Source: Glandiceps talaboti
Taxonomy: Eukaryota; Hemichordata; Enteropneusta; Spengelidae
Assembly (NCBI RefSeq): GCF_964340395.1
Contig: NC_135561.1
Location: forward strand, 10,713,232-10,773,231
DNA length: 60,000 bases
Reading direction: 5' to 3'
Below the pieces are notes generated by a model. That model did no database searches. It saw nothing but the letters and a program-made list of their open reading frames with translations, and had not been told where the DNA came from. A program made the translations under genes and the position numbers. Below are positions 40,250 to 52,862 of the stretch, piece after piece. Every line of letters begins with the position of its first letter. The stretch's first letter is position 1.

Positions 40250-41900
40250 TTGTTCAATATGGGTGGGGGGTTATGTAAAACTGCTATTTTCTTCCAAGAT
40301 ATGAAGTATTATTTATTGTTTCTAGTGGTAAGATACAATTAGTATAGCTATTTTCTGACTTCTAATATCCTGTTTATATTGTTTGGTTCCGGTTGTTGAA
40401 GTTGCCACTTTGTACCATATTCATAAAAGTTTGTACCATATTCATAAAAGTTTGCATGTAGCTCACAATCAGCTTAAACCTGATCCCTAACCCCAACAGC
40501 TCAAACTTCTCCCAACCCCACTGCTCAAACCTCTCCCACCTAACCCCAACCCCTGAAACCTTCCTACCCCCCCCAACAGCTTAAACTTGCTCACCCCACC
40601 CCCATCCCAAACAAGACACACTGAGAAGAAAGAAAGAAACTCAATCATGTTTTAAATCAAGAATAAAAAATGTTGAAAAATGTGCCAACATTTACAGCTA
40701 TGATGCCTTGAATTAAATCTAGATAATTTAGGTGTGGTAAAATAGGATGCTTTCCGTAGCAACATTAAAATTATATCACGCAGGGCTTAGGCAGATCTTA
40801 AGTCATTTTTCATGTTCTTTACTGACATTCTACTCTACAAAAAATAAATTTTTCATGAAATTCTCATTGACAGTACTATTTGTGGATAGATAATATCTAG
40901 GGTAGGACTTACTACAAGGAGAAGACGTATTTTAGTGTTTTATCTCTCTGCTTGACAACACACTAGATCCATAGACAGTGTAATTTAAGCTGACATGACA
41001 GTTGGACTGTACAGATATAATATCAAATTTATCATTTATTTTTGGCTGGTTTGATGGTGCTCTGTGAACACGGCAACTTTGAGCTAATTGGAATGTTGTT
41101 TGAAACCTCTGGAGTTTATTGTTATGTTGAGATCATCCATTTTTTTTGTTATCTTTGTAATTTATTGGTTGCATAGTTGTCACTTTAAAGTTGAAAGTAT
41201 CATGAGAAAAGATATTTCCACATTTGTAACTTAAACTAAGTTAAACACATTTTGTAGTCGGATGTATTTATTCGAACACAATAATTCATAGAGGAATTAC
41301 TAAAAATATTACAAAGAACAGACTAAATAAGCAAAATTAAAGAAATCAAAGTGTACAATACAAAGAAAGTTAAAATTAATATAAAAATAAGAATAATAAA
41401 AAAAATAACAGTAATCTGTTATTAATTGAAGCAATGCTAACGCGATAAATGAGTAGTGTGTGACTGTTGATTTGTTTTCAGTTCTGTTTGGTGGAAAATG
41501 TCAAATTGAATGTTTAACTTATGCAATGTCATATTACTTTTATGAAATTCATCAAAAAGATATTTCTGCATTTGTAAGACATTTTACAAATGTTATTTGC
41601 CATTTTTTCTTATTTTTGCGTGGTAAATATCTGTCAAGATTTCCCCTGTTTATCATTAAATCTACTTTGTAGGGTTTACTACAGTGAGTTGCCTGCTAGA
41701 AGCCAGAAGGCTAATGTTAGTTATGACAAAATGTTAGACATGTCGTGCACACACATATTACTAGCTCAATACCTGGAGCACTTTCCTTCTATTAAAATTA
41801 ACTAGAAATAAATCAATTAGTCAGTCTCACTGAACTTGATGTCTCAAAGTATTGAAACTACACGCTCATCCTGTATTGGCTGTATTGTATTATCATAGCA
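40250..41900. other. No gene seen
   Basis: Contains a C-rich stretch (40485-40615) built on CTAACCCCAAC/ CTCAAAC units, a short duplicate of GTTTGTACCATATTCATAAAA near 40420-40450, and otherwise AT-rich DNA. Confidence 0.5.
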
Positions 41901-41906
41901 TATCTT

Positions 41907-42092
41907 CTTGTGAGTTGCTGTCAAGATACTTGCCTTTAGAAGACCACTTAACTTGTGTATTGTGAGTCCTTGTGAGTTGCTGTCAAGATACTTCCCTTTA
42001 GAAGACCACTTAACTTGTGTGTTGTGAGTCCTTGTGAGTTGCTGTCAAGATACTTGCCTTTAGAAGACCACTTAACTTGTGTGTTGTGAGTC
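41907..42092. repeat. 62-bp tandem repeat, three units
   Basis: Units start CTTGTGAGTTGCTGTCAAGA at 41907, 41969 and 42031 and differ at only two or three bases, so the array is young. Confidence 0.9.
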
Positions 42093-42400
42093 CACTTTTC
42101 TGTATCCTTCAGATATCATAGTATTTGACATACCAATCACTAGGATCGGTTGGGATGGAGAGGGGCAGTCAGGGTATGCATTAAAAAATGGGGGTTTTAG
42201 ATTTTGGAGGCTGACTTAAAATAGGGTCATCTAGCTAGCCTTGGTCCAAATCTATCCCATATTAAAATGTGGTATAATGTCTTAAAAAAGTACAACTTTG
42301 TCTACAATTGGGCCTGGGGTATATATATTTTTTTAAAACTCAAATTGGCCAAGGCAACATACCCCCTTTTTTAGCCTACCAAACCAGTGGGATGGTGCAC

Positions 42401-42409
42401 CCCCCCCCC

Positions 42410-42436
<27 letters not shown>
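42401..42436. repeat. C-run plus CA microsatellite
   Basis: Ten C followed by about 13 CA units, then A-rich sequence. Confidence 0.9.
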
Positions 42437-42439
<3 letters not shown>

Positions 42440-42442
<3 letters not shown>

Positions 42443-43855
42443 AAGAAATCGTTGATACTCGTCACAGTCATAAAAAAATATCCCTTACTCCCAAATGGTA
42501 AATTCACAAAGATGAAAACTCAAAATTTATAGCACATACATGTCATTTTTTACAATCACATAAAACATTGTAGATAAAAAATCATTACAAAAATCATAAA
42601 AAAGTAGAATTTTTCAAGGGAAAATTACTCAGGAAATAACTATGATTGAGAAAAGGTAGTGATATTTAAATAATGTCCTGTCATGAGCCATATAAATTAA
42701 TAATTAAAAGTAACATAAAAAAAGTCAGATTTATGCTGACTTTATACCTTTTACAGTTTCTCTTAAAATTTTAATATTTTTTGTTATGTAAAATTACTAC
42801 AGTATGACTGACATATTGTTTGTGCATTTGTAAATTTTCAAAATTTAAAAAAAACATCAATAAAAATTTTCCCTTTTTTTAAGTGAGGGAAAATATGATA
42901 AATGGAAATGTAAGTAGATTATTTTAATTTACACAAAACTGAAAAATGGAAAATTAAAACATTCAAATTGGTGTCATTATATTGTCTGTAGTATTATGAT
43001 TCAATAAAATTCAATATTGAAATTTCCTAATAACTTTGAAGTTTGAAACATGTTACAATATCATACATTGTCATTTTAATTTCAAACAATTGTTCTTTAA
43101 TGAAGTGATTATAGAACATTTGTTATTTGACTATATTTTTCATTTGATTTATGACCTATATGGTAACCATGGCAACCAAATTAAAATGATACAGAAAAAG
43201 AAAAAATTGAAAGTTTTGGAATGTATCTCATACCTCAGAAATCATATCTGTGAACCATATCAAGAAATCTTACTAATGAACATAAGAAGTTTCAGGTTTT
43301 AAATTTTTACAATTTTTACCAGTTATATTTTCTTTTAAAATTCTAATTTTGTTGTCATATAAAGTTACTACAGTATGAATTATATAGTTTTTATAGTTTT
43401 GTTTTTAAAAAGTAAAAAATGAGTTTTGGAATTTATGTTATACCTATATAGAAATCACAGATGTATGTAATGGTTGCCTATTGGGAATACACTAGGTGTA
43501 GTTGTGTCTTGTACATGTTATCGTGTTTCATCTTCTGTATTGAACATGCTTTCCGTTTTATTTTTGGATGTGTGTTTGTCAAATGTATCGTTTAAATAAC
43601 CTTTACAAAGAGATTGATGGCCCTAGTTGTCCTTTCCCATTCTCAATTCTTATTGGTCCTAACAGTTATACATGTATCACCAGCTGTGACCAAGTGTGAT
43701 GACAGAAAATACACTATAAAACCATGTCATGTAATTTATTCAATAAGTCTGGCACCATACAGATTATCTCTGAAGTTACAGATTGCATGATGTCATGGCC
43801 AATGTCACAATGGTAAGCTTATGCATTCTATATATGCAAAGGTACATTCTGATAG
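42440..43855. other. AT-rich DNA, no gene seen
   Basis: Two loosely similar blocks (42750-43000 and 43320-43460) share ATTTTTTGTTATGTAAAATTAC-like and ACTACAGTATGA segments. No exon. Confidence 0.45.
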
Positions 43856-44310
43856 TCCAATATCTAGCCACATCTTGAGAGATATATAGTCCAATATCTT
43901 GCCACATCCTGAGAGATAGTCCAATATCTAGCCACATCCTGAGAGATAGTCCTATATCTAGCCACATCCTGAGAGATAGTCCAATATCTAGCCACATCTT
44001 GAGAGATAGTCCAATATCTTGCCACATCCTGAGAGATAGTCCAATATCTAGCCACATCTTGAGAGATAGTCCAATATCTAGCCACATCTTGAGAGATAGT
44101 CCAATATCTAGCCACATCCTGAGAGATAGTCCAATATCTAGCCACATCTTGAGAGATAGTCCAATATCTAGCCACATCCTGAGAGATAGTCCAATATCTA
44201 GCCACATCTTGAGAGATAGTCCAATATCTAGCCACATCTTGAGAGATAGTCCAATATCTAGCCACATCCTGAGAGATAGTCCAATATCTTGCCACATCTT
44301 GAGAGATATC
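43856..44310. repeat. 30-bp satellite array, about 15 units
   Basis: Unit GTCCAATATCTAGCCACATC + CTGAGAGATA, head to tail with no spacers. From 43921 to 44280 twelve units are exactly 30 bases. Variation is limited to three sites (C/T in CAATA, A/T before GCC, C/T in TCCTG). Because 30 is a multiple of three and the unit has no stop in several frames, long frames arise on both strands; on the minus strand these repeat QDVARYWTIS or MWLDIGLSLK. Confidence 0.95.
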
Positions 44311-44550
44311 CCACAGCATTCAGAAAGAAAACACCTGTGAAAGACAGATCATGATTCCTCCTTCGGTAAAAACTTTACTCAGTTTTTTTTTGAAAAACTG
44401 TGACTGTATGAAGCAGTACACCACTTGAATTAATCAGAGTTGAGAAAACTAACCACATATGACAATGGTTTATAAATGCGACTCGTCAGAAAACCAGGGG
44501 TGAGTACAGATATATAATGATTAACTTTTACATGAATGTGGTAGAAACAG

Positions 44551-44680
44551 GTGGCCATATGTATGACAAGTGGGTATTTATTTTGGATTTTTAGCCAACA
44601 AATATACAATTTTTCCTCGTCAAAAAAAATAAATTGTGAAACAACATAGACCAATTAGTCCATGTTTGTAACTCAATAAA
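44551..44680. mobile_element. Partial copy of the TTAAAGTGGCC palindromic family
   Basis: GTGGCCATATG, GGGTATTTATTTTGGATTTT and TTTGTAACTCAATAAATTGC align with the left half and centre of 44803-45018. Confidence 0.6.
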
Positions 44681-44802
44681 TTGCAAATATTTCCAAAGGT
44701 GTGTAAAAAGTATAACAAACAGGAAGTGATTTATCAATTTTTGGATAAAAAAGTATCAAGATACGCCATCCAGTCTACATGCATCTGTTGCTCTCCAATA
44801 AA

Positions 44803-45018
44803 TTAAAGTGGCAATTATGAGATGGCGTATTCATTTTGGACTTTTAATTTATAAAACAATTTTATCATTATCAATGTATTGAGTTACAAACACAGGCTTG
44901 GTCTACCGAGGTATGTTGTTTCATATTGATTTTTCAAGTAGGAAGCCATGATAAAATTGTTTTAGAAATTACAAATTCAAAATAAATTACTCAATCCTCA
45001 TTCACATGGCCACTTTAA
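44803..45018. mobile_element. 216-bp palindromic MITE
   Basis: Starts TTAAAGTGGCAATTATGAGA and ends with the near complement ATGGCCACTTTAA. ATAAAACAATTTTATCAT pairs with ATGATAAAATTGTTTTA. Arms of about 75 bases and an imperfectly self-complementary centre. Family members also lie at 31690-31856, 32622-32790 and 44551-44680. Confidence 0.8.
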
Positions 45019-45539
45019 AACATCTCCTGATTCATAAATAGTTTAATTACTTGTGTTTACCTGTGATTTAAAAATTAATTATTTGTGTTTACTCAGTTTG
45101 TTTATCAAACACAACCTGTTTGAATGTGTTCAAATAGTTAGGATGAAAAGTGATTGAGTAAGCGTATTATGTATTGTCATACCTAATTGACACATATTTA
45201 TTATTCATTTTGTCATATTTCAAAAACTGACTACATACACAAATAGTAACCAACAATCAAACTGATCAAAGGATATTATAATGATTTATGATGATGTAAT
45301 ATTTGCCCCAGTATTAAAGTGCAAAGACCCCTAAACAACATCTGAAATTTTTTCCTCAGAATTACTTTTGATACAGAATAAAAGGAACTTCAGTGTAATC
45401 AGTTTAAGGTACCGGTACATCGGTTTAAGGTACATGTACATACATTTACCTAACTTTTAAAATTATGATAGAGAATAACGATGTATAACATGTACACAAT
45501 GATATAGATTAATTGCCTTCACTTAATGCCAAAAGGGGT

Positions 45540-45705
45540 AAGGATCAGAGATTTTTTTTCAGAAAATCTACTTTATTCAAATTTTCAATTGATGTTTGAC
45601 TTATGAATGAGTCCATATTTTAAACATTTGAGTTTTTCAGAAAATTTGCAAATTTTCAATGGATGTTTGACTGAGTACTGAGAATGGACGAGTCCATATT
45701 TGAAA
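45540..45705. repeat. Direct duplication, about 85 bp
   Basis: CAGAAAATCTACTTT / CAGAAAATTTGCAAA, TTTTCAATTGATGTTTGACT and GAGTCCATATTT occur twice in the same order. Confidence 0.65.
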
Positions 45706-45944
45706 CATCTTCTTTAATGACAGATCGATGTATCTGGTTTGTTCAGTCCGTACTAATCCCTCAGATCTCCTCTAACAAACAAAAAGTAAGTGTATTGAGC
45801 CACTTAATGGTGGGAAAATTGAAAAATCGTGTATGTTTTTCCCAATAGTATACTATTTGCTGATAATGTATTTTGATGGTGATAAAAGAAAAAAGGAGAA
45901 GCCATGAGTGAAAGTTCAGTGACATGAATATGTAACTAGAATTT

Positions 45945-46262
45945 GAACAACTCAATATACCCATGGTGTATATACACACAGTAGATATGATATGGGGGGA
46001 ATAGGTATGTATTATGTGAACTCATAATATACCAAGAGTGTATACTCACATCGGATGGAGGGGGGTAGGATGGGGGGGGGGGGGGGGATAGGTACATATG
46101 AACTCTGGATGATGTATACCCGAAGTTTCAGGGATACATACCTGTACATATGAATACCCAAGTATACCCACAATGGATGTGATTGAGGATGGGGATATGA
46201 ACTCATATACCCTGAGTACACCCACAGTGGATCTGATGGGGTGGTGTTTGAGGGAATGGACA
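45945..46262. repeat. Degenerate tandem repeat with G-runs
   Basis: Four or five loose units of 60-70 bases built from GAACTCATATACCC, GTGTATACTCACA and GGATGTGATGGGG, with a G-run of 16 at 46073-46088. Confidence 0.7.
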
Positions 46263-46323
46263 TTGAACCTTAGGCGGACCCCTTTTCAGGCCATCAGGCC
46301 TTCCCTTTGAACCTTCAATTTAT

Positions 46324-46372
46324 TTAATGCCCCCCCCCCCATTTCTCCCCAGTTCCCCCCCCCCCCCCCACT
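46324..46372. repeat. Paired C-runs
   Basis: Two runs of 10 and 13 C separated by 16 bases. With the G-run at 46073 this makes a purine/pyrimidine-skewed patch able to form G-quadruplexes. Confidence 0.7.
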
Positions 46373-47640
46373 GTAAATTCTGAAGCCAGCCTTAATAGAA
46401 TACTGTGAGTACCTTTTAAATCTGTATAAAAATTACGCCCAAAAACATCCACACACCTTGTGCCCCTTTTAAGGCAAAACACTGCTGATGACTCGATCGA
46501 CACAGAGTGTGTAACCATGGTAATTTCCACTGCCATTAAATTGACAACACATTTTATCAACTCAGAGTTATTATCATCACAAATTATTTAGACCCCATTG
46601 AGATTGTAATGGAAGATATTAACCAATGATAGTCTACGGATGATGAAATATGACAAAACAATACTGTGTAATCTTTTCAGAGTCATTAATTATTAATTTA
46701 TGTATGATGTTGTCACAGATTAGGAAATGGTTAATTTGTTTTATTCGATAGGGGATTTTAAAACAAGATTCAGGTTTCTATGAATTCAAATTACATTACT
46801 TTATTTAAGATCATTAAGTCCAAAACACATGTAATTAGTTGTTTCCGATATTGAATAACATCATGTTTGATACTGATAGCAATTATACTGTCATTAATTC
46901 ATTCGTAGGTTAAATATTTAATGTGTACTACCTGCAACTGGGAAATTAATTTTTCGATCAGATAAGCGACAGATATTCAGAGAAAGATGTGATAATACCA
47001 ATAATTAGACACTGTATACGTATAGGGGTCTGTTTTATCTACAAGTAGTATAATATTAGTAATAGGGTGAAATCATGATTCCTTGAGGGCGCTATTTTGT
47101 GCAAAATCAATTTGGTTGGATATACTAGTATGCTGTATACTATGTGTACTGCTACACAAATGTGTTTACTTAAAGTTACAGATGATTCAATACTTTTCAA
47201 TATTATTGCATCCCTTTTGTGTCAGGGGCTCACTAAGCATGCTAAGCACAGCACTACAGAAAATCAAATTAAATACACTACATTGTGCTAAAAACTTAGA
47301 GAAGATATGGCTAGTATATATATATAACAAAACATTTTTAAAAAAAGAATTCCAGTTGTAGTTAGTGCAGTTCTGTATAGCTATATATACAGGACAACAT
47401 TTTATACTCAATTTTTTTTTCATAATTTTTACTCATATTTGATATAATACTCACTTGAGGCTGTATGATTTTGTAAGTGATCGAACCATATAATATGTTG
47501 TATCAGTGTTCTGCAAATTTGCATTTTGTTAAAAAGCAAGTAAATAGTCAGATATTATATTGTTTTGTATTATAATTGATTTGATCAAATCTAAACAATC
47601 AATCGATTCAAACACATGATGAGTATTTTAGCCAGGAAAT

Positions 47641-47935
47641 AGACAGCAATTGTGATTGGCTTAAATTCTGTATAATAATGATGTCATTCCTATGGCTGTA
47701 GTATCTTTTACCATATATGGACATCATAAATCAGACAACAGTTGTGACTGGCTTAAATTCTGTATAACAATTATGTCATTCCTGTGGTTGTAGTGTCTTT
47801 TACCATATATGGACATGACATAAATCAGACAACAATTGTGAGTGGCTTAAATTCTTCTGTAAACAATGATGTCATTCCAGTGACGGCCAGGCATGTCTTT
47901 ACTATATATGGACATAATACATATTCATGGTGTCA
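47641..47935. repeat. Tandem repeat, about 93-bp unit, three copies
   Basis: CAATTGTGATTGGCTTAAAT, GATGTCATTCC and CTTTTACCATATATGGACAT recur at about 47647, 47739 and 47833. Confidence 0.85.
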
Positions 47936-48099
47936 CAACAAGCTATTATGAAGAAGATCTAGACAACATCCTCCCAAATTTAAAAGCTTGTAAGGATACC
48001 CAATAGTGCTTTAAAATGTGTTTGCCCATTGCAGTATTGCTCTTTGTCTTCACTAAAATAGGGCTGCTTTCCAAGTTTCTAACAATGTATAAGTTACTT

Positions 48100-48360
48100 A
48101 ATAGGTGCTTTGTTATCACCCAAAAACATATTTAAAACTACACTAGCAGCAACTGGAACATTCTCTAAACATATTTTGTTGAATATTTTGGATAACATAT
48201 TTTGTTTAATATTTTGGATAATATCAACCACTGATTAACATGTACAATGTCTAATTATTGGTATTTTAAAAATGAAATGAAATGAAAAGTTATTCATACA
48301 AAATTTAGTGACTATATTGTGGTTGCCTGATTGAAAAATGATACTTCAGTTACAACTAGT
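48100..48360. mobile_element. Diverged relative of the 56693-57025 interior
   Basis: Shares CACTAGC(A/T)GCA with TGGAACATT, then AACATGTA(C/T)AATGT, TAATTATTGGTATTTT and TG(C/T)CTGAT(T/C)GAAAAAT in the same order as the interior of the 56532 element. No terminal GGCC ends seen here. Confidence 0.5.
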
Positions 48361-48907
48361 AGAGTTTAGTTTTAACATGGTGACAGAGTCAAAACCGAGC
48401 TTTTGCTTAAGATTTAAACTTGCCACTACACCACCTACAGATAATATTGACAACTAATTAACAGATACAATGTTGTTTATAAATAATTGACCAATTTTTA
48501 GTGAATTTATCTTTAGCTGTTTGATGAAATATCCAAGTTGCAGCTCGTGTAGTATAAGGTTATAGTTACTGTAGCAGCTAGTTTTAAAGACAAGTGTAAT
48601 AAAGGCTGAAGTAAGAATGACTGGAGTTTTCCTTCAATCAAAATCCAAAGTTTATCCTGACAAGAAAATTATGCATGACCAAAAATCAGCGTCATCATTA
48701 TGTCTAGGCATCCTCTCCTCATCATATTCATATAAAAATTTCTCTTGATATTGGTGTCTTTCTAAGGTCTTGCTCCCAGACGAGTTGTTATCCCATCTGG
48801 GAATACTGTACACTAGTCTCAAAAAAGATTGATGCAATGCAATTATGTAGCCTGACATGTTATAAAACTCTTATTTTGTGATGGACTATTGGTAAAGGTC
48901 CTGTCAG

Positions 48908-48965
48908 GACGGTCCTCAGTAGACAAGACGGTCCTCAGTAGACAAGACGGTCCTCAGTAGACAGG
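48908..48965. repeat. 21-22-bp tandem repeat, three units
   Basis: GACGGTCCTCAGTAGACAAG three times, nearly identical. Confidence 0.9.
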
Positions 48966-49734
48966 AAATTAATAGATATGCATGGGTCTTCAAACCCAAA
49001 TTATGAATGCATCTAACTGTGTCGTTTCATACTTAATATATTAGGTAAATACATTATGAGGTATGATTGATGTCTTTTAAATAAAATATTTGGCTAAAAT
49101 ATTATCTTTTAAATGATTGATACTCTCATTCATTTAGCAGACTGGAAAGTTGAGAAATTTGTCACTCTGGGCTATAGTAGTTACTGTTGTGCCTGCAAAA
49201 ACATAACTATGTCTAAAAGTGTTACTATGGTAACCCTTTGGGAGATTAAGTGAGTTGTATGTTATTTGATATTCAGAAAACACAGCAAACTATTGACAAA
49301 TCAATTGAAAATGATGCTGCATCATATGTTCTTAATCCATTTGGCAATTGGCATTGCTAACTTTATACACTACAATTAAGAAAACAAATTTAGGACAGCT
49401 TTTTCAGTTACTGACAACCCAAGAGTTTTGGTCTTATATTTATACAAATGATATAGTTATGATTACTAACCAATTTTAACCAATACATGCAACATACTGT
49501 TGATAAGCTGAGAGCTTTCAACTGCAAACAGTCGGTCATGTTCACTCATGAATGAGAGATGGCGCTATTTATGATCATGTCACAGAGTGCTGTGATGTCA
49601 CAAAGAATGCACCCATAGATCTTAGGGAGAAAGTACCACACCTCATCTCTGTTTAGATTGTTAGGACAGGTCTTGATGGCCTCCTTGATACCACGTTTCA
49701 GCAAGTTTTAAGTGACTCTCTATCTATAATATAT

Positions 49735-49975
49735 ATAGGTATAGTTGATATAGTCATTTCTGCTTGTAGTACACTTGTATTGGTTACTGGGGAAAGTCCA
49801 GTCAGACTTATTTCTGTCTTTAGTACACTTGTATTGATTACTGCTATCAACTTAAAGAAAAAGTCCAGTCAGACTTATTTCTGTCTTTAGTACACTTGTA
49901 TTGATTACTGCTATCAACTTAAAGGAAAAGTCCAGTCAGACTTATTTCTGCCTGTAGTACACTTGTATTGATTGT
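49735..49975. repeat. 67-bp tandem repeat, about 3.5 units
   Basis: GTCAGACTTATTTCTG begins at 49801, 49868 and 49935; each unit contains AGTACACTTGTATTGATTAC. A diverged copy precedes. Confidence 0.9.
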
Positions 49976-50014
49976 TACTACTGGTATCTTTCATATTTCT
50001 ATCTCGACAACACT

Positions 50015-50150
50015 TATATGCTCCTCAGTGAGTTGAGGAGGCATTTAACAGCTGTTGTGCCCCTTTCAGGGTATAAAAAAGCACTTTGATCTCACTCGGC
50101 ATGGGAAAGTGCTATAAAAATATAATATTAAAACTAACATTATCATTATT
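50015..50150 (+). mobile_element. Probable LINE/SINE 3' tail
   Basis: GCCCCTTTCAGGGTATAAAA, AAGCACTTTGATC, GGGAAAGTGCTATAAAAATA and an ATT-rich tail. The 'gggaaagcgctatataaat' ending is common to L2/CR1-type elements and SINEs that share their 3' ends. The body is missing. Confidence 0.55.
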
Positions 50151-50278
50151 ATCAATACTTACCAGAGGCAGGCCTTTGGAATATCCTTTGAAGGTACCGA
50201 CAAGCTATGGTTTATATCAGTCTATAAAAATAAGTAATGTGCTAATAAATAAATAACACTTTATGGCACACACTGATA

Positions 50279-50311
<33 letters not shown>
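50279..50311. repeat. CA microsatellite
   Basis: About 16 CA units. Confidence 0.95.
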
Positions 50312-50312
<1 letters not shown>

Positions 50313-50512
50313 TTATATATTTATCAGACGTTATAATTTCATAAACTGCTTAGTCACCTCTTTTCTGCACTACCAAAGAACATTTCAGAGGCTTGCTAAA
50401 AAGTAAACTTCTCCACTGAGATAGATAGGAACAATAGAAGGCTAATTATATATGTAAGTGGTGCAATGACATAATTATTTAACACTACAGTGTTACTGAA
50501 AAAGAAGTTTTT

Positions 50513-50869
50513 GGGCAAAAAAAATGAATTGTTTCTGGTCAGCACACGCATCACTTAAATACCCCAGCGTCAGTCTTTTTTTGTTGTTGTTGATGTGTTT
50601 GTCCAGCCCATGCAGTCTGCAGATTCATGGGGAAACACAAAAATAACCCTCACTACTTCAGTGCAACTGCAGAGCCAATCATGAACAAGCAAATGATGTC
50701 TGCCCCACATACACACTTGCTCTAAAGTACTTAAAATAAGAAGCACAGTAACTGCCATGAATAGCTGACTGAGTGACAGGTTTGTTGAGAATTAACAAAA
50801 AAAAAATCACAAAAAAAATCACACCATTTTAGACAAACTGACCAGAAACAATTGTATTTGTTTTTGGCC
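50513..50869. mobile_element. Harbinger-like MITE, family 2, copy 2
   Basis: Full-length homologue of 38219-38573. Right end TTTTTGGCC with TAA after it (50870-50872). The left end is mutated to GGGC and its TAA copy is not recognisable. 357 bp. Interior shares GAGCCAATCATGAACAAGCA and ACACTTGCTCTAAAGT. Confidence 0.8.
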
Positions 50870-50874
50870 TAATT

Positions 50875-51770
50875 ACCATGTCAAAATAATAACTGTTGAC
50901 AAACTAAGATTGACACAAAACTTAAATCACTGTTGTCATATTATGCACATATAAACACCCTGTAATCAAGCCATTGCAAAGACAGGAAGTCCCCAGAAGT
51001 GTACACTAGAAGATAATGGAAATATTGAAGTTAGAAAATGTGGTTGAAGAATGCGGCACTACTTCATTATCAGAGAAGAGCCCTTCTTAGAGTGTACATC
51101 AATGTCCACTGATATTTTATATCTGTGTCAAAATTATAAGATAGTTCATACAACTATGTGAAACACATTCTAATGTATGGAAAAGATTTAGTTCAAGGCA
51201 AAGTATAACTTAGAAATTTACCAAATACAAATCTAACTATCAAAGCAAAATAAAAAACAAGTACATCACACAACAAAAACACTTAGCTATCTTTGGGGCT
51301 ACTCAGCACTAGCATTAAGGTTATGTATAAATTATAATTAAATCAATTATTTAATTTGTATTAGCTTGTTAATAGTACATCTGTCATTGACGTCAAAGAA
51401 CTGAAATCTACCTATAGAGAGGATGAAATTGTGAATTTCGGACATCAAAGAAAAAAAAATTACATATTAGTTGGAAAATACAAAACTATAATATTTATGT
51501 GTCTTTATAGTAGAATAGAAATACATTTCATTAGGTATAGTTAGCAGAGATAAAATTTCCTTTTGGAATCCTGGGTTTCAAATGACTGCATAGTTGTATA
51601 TTTATTTGTAACTAGATTCCCAGAAGGTAACGTTATCTCTGCTAATTACTTTTTCTTCAATATTATATTTTTATTCTAGTGTACAGATAGTAATGGATAG
51701 AAGCAATAGTTTTAAAATGATTAGATATGTTCATATTGATAATATCATGTAACATGATCCGATTAAAATT
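50875..51770. other. No gene seen
   Basis: AT-rich sequence. Near 51545-51640 GATAAAATTTCCTTTTGGAA-type sequence is echoed inverted by TTCCCAGAAGGTAACGTTAT, a possible old fold-back. Confidence 0.4.
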
Positions 51771-51779
51771 TTAGTTAGG

Positions 51780-52010
51780 CTGTGATGTACGTGGCATGCC
51801 ATCTACTGTAGTAGCCTTTAGTCTGTAAGAACTAAGATATGACATGTCATACCGCTTTGTCAGGTTTTAATTATACAACAAGTCGTGCTGCTGTAGTAGT
51901 CTTTAAGTCTGCAGGATATAACATGTCGTGCCCACGTACCTTAGAGTCTTTAAGTCTACAAGATATAACGTGTCGTGCCACATACCCTAGGCCTAGATCT
52001 GCAAGTACAA
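51780..52010. repeat. Diverged tandem repeat, about 55-bp unit
   Basis: Three or four units built on CTTTAGTCTG, AGATATGACATGTC and GTGCCACGTACC. The two frames crossing it are products of the repeat. Confidence 0.65.
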
Positions 52011-52136
52011 TTTGGAAATGCATCATGAAAGTGAAACTTTTTGTATTGATTATGAATAATGATGAACGATAAGGGGAAATGTGAATGATTGGATGAATGA
52101 CTGGATAGTGTAATAAAATTACTAAAACGTGCTCAG

Positions 52137-52279
52137 ACAATATCACAATTCAGAATCTGCCGTCGGGCTGGCACTCTTTACCAAAACTTTGGTGATTCCC
52201 CCATTCACCCATGAGCATTATCAAAATATTGGTAAAGTGCACAAACTACCCAAGGGCAGGGGCTAAATTGTGATATTGC
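52137..52279. mobile_element. 143-bp fold-back element
   Basis: CAATATCACAATTCAGAATC and CTTTACCAAAACTTTGGTGAT on the left pair with their complements on the right, ending AATTGTGATATTGC. Arms of about 60 bases. Confidence 0.8.
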
Positions 52280-52797
52280 CCTTGCTGGAATGTGTTGTTA
52301 TTTAACTCCAACATATTCAACTTGGATTGTATGACATAACAGGGCTCGAAATTGGCAGTAATCTATTGTTATCACATTATTTATTATCATATTTCAATTA
52401 AAACGGAAATGTGCACATATATTATAATTATATCCTCTATAAGTCTTTGAAGTGTAAACAGCTGCTAGATTCAAATTTATGAATGAAATGATCTAAGTTT
52501 TAATGATTCGTGGCATATGCTGACCCTGAGATTCAGTGTCAGCTGTGTATTAATCCATGATATTCAGGGCTAGGGGAATTTACAACCTTTAACACTCAAG
52601 TAAAGCATTTGCATGATTCGCCACAATTGTTGATAGCATCCCTATCAAGGGTAAAAGTATATGGTTTCAATTCAGCCCAGTATGTGGTGTCTCTCAATCT
52701 GTAAACAATGCTGGTAGTGCAAATAATTACTGTGGATAGTCAGTGACTAGAGTGTAAACATAGATGTCATAAAACAGTGTATATGATTGAGAACTAA

Positions 52798-52862
52798 ATA
52801 TATTCATACGCAAGTTTTCTTCTTCCACTTTTGATTGAAGAAGAGAACTTGTGTATGAATAT
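52798..52862. ncRNA. 65-nt microRNA-like hairpin candidate
   Basis: A 26-bp stem (ATATTCATACGCAAGTTTTC then TTCTTC on the left arm) with only two G-U wobbles in the plus-strand RNA and no bulge, closed by a loop of about 13 bases (CACTTTTGATT region). Length and symmetry suit a pre-microRNA or an endo-siRNA hairpin; the very high pairing could also mean a tiny fold-back element. No second copy was seen in the window. Confidence 0.3.

Noticed and set aside
40042-40278. 78-codon frame
   Set aside because: It lies across a palindromic element and reads both arms, so it is a structural by-product.
43776-44319. Regular 30-bp repeats suggested a CRISPR array or a repeat protein
   Set aside because: Units are contiguous with no spacers, the genome is animal, and the frames have no non-repeat coding sequence.
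48652-48858. Minus-strand frame with protein-like stretch SIPRWDNNSSGSKTLERHQY
   Set aside because: An AG precedes it but no donor follows, and no partner exons were found on the minus strand. Possibly a transposon remnant; left out of the gene list.
51839-52146. Frames on both strands with repeated Cys/Ser/Arg segments
   Set aside because: They follow a diverged tandem repeat; no splice sites or motif.
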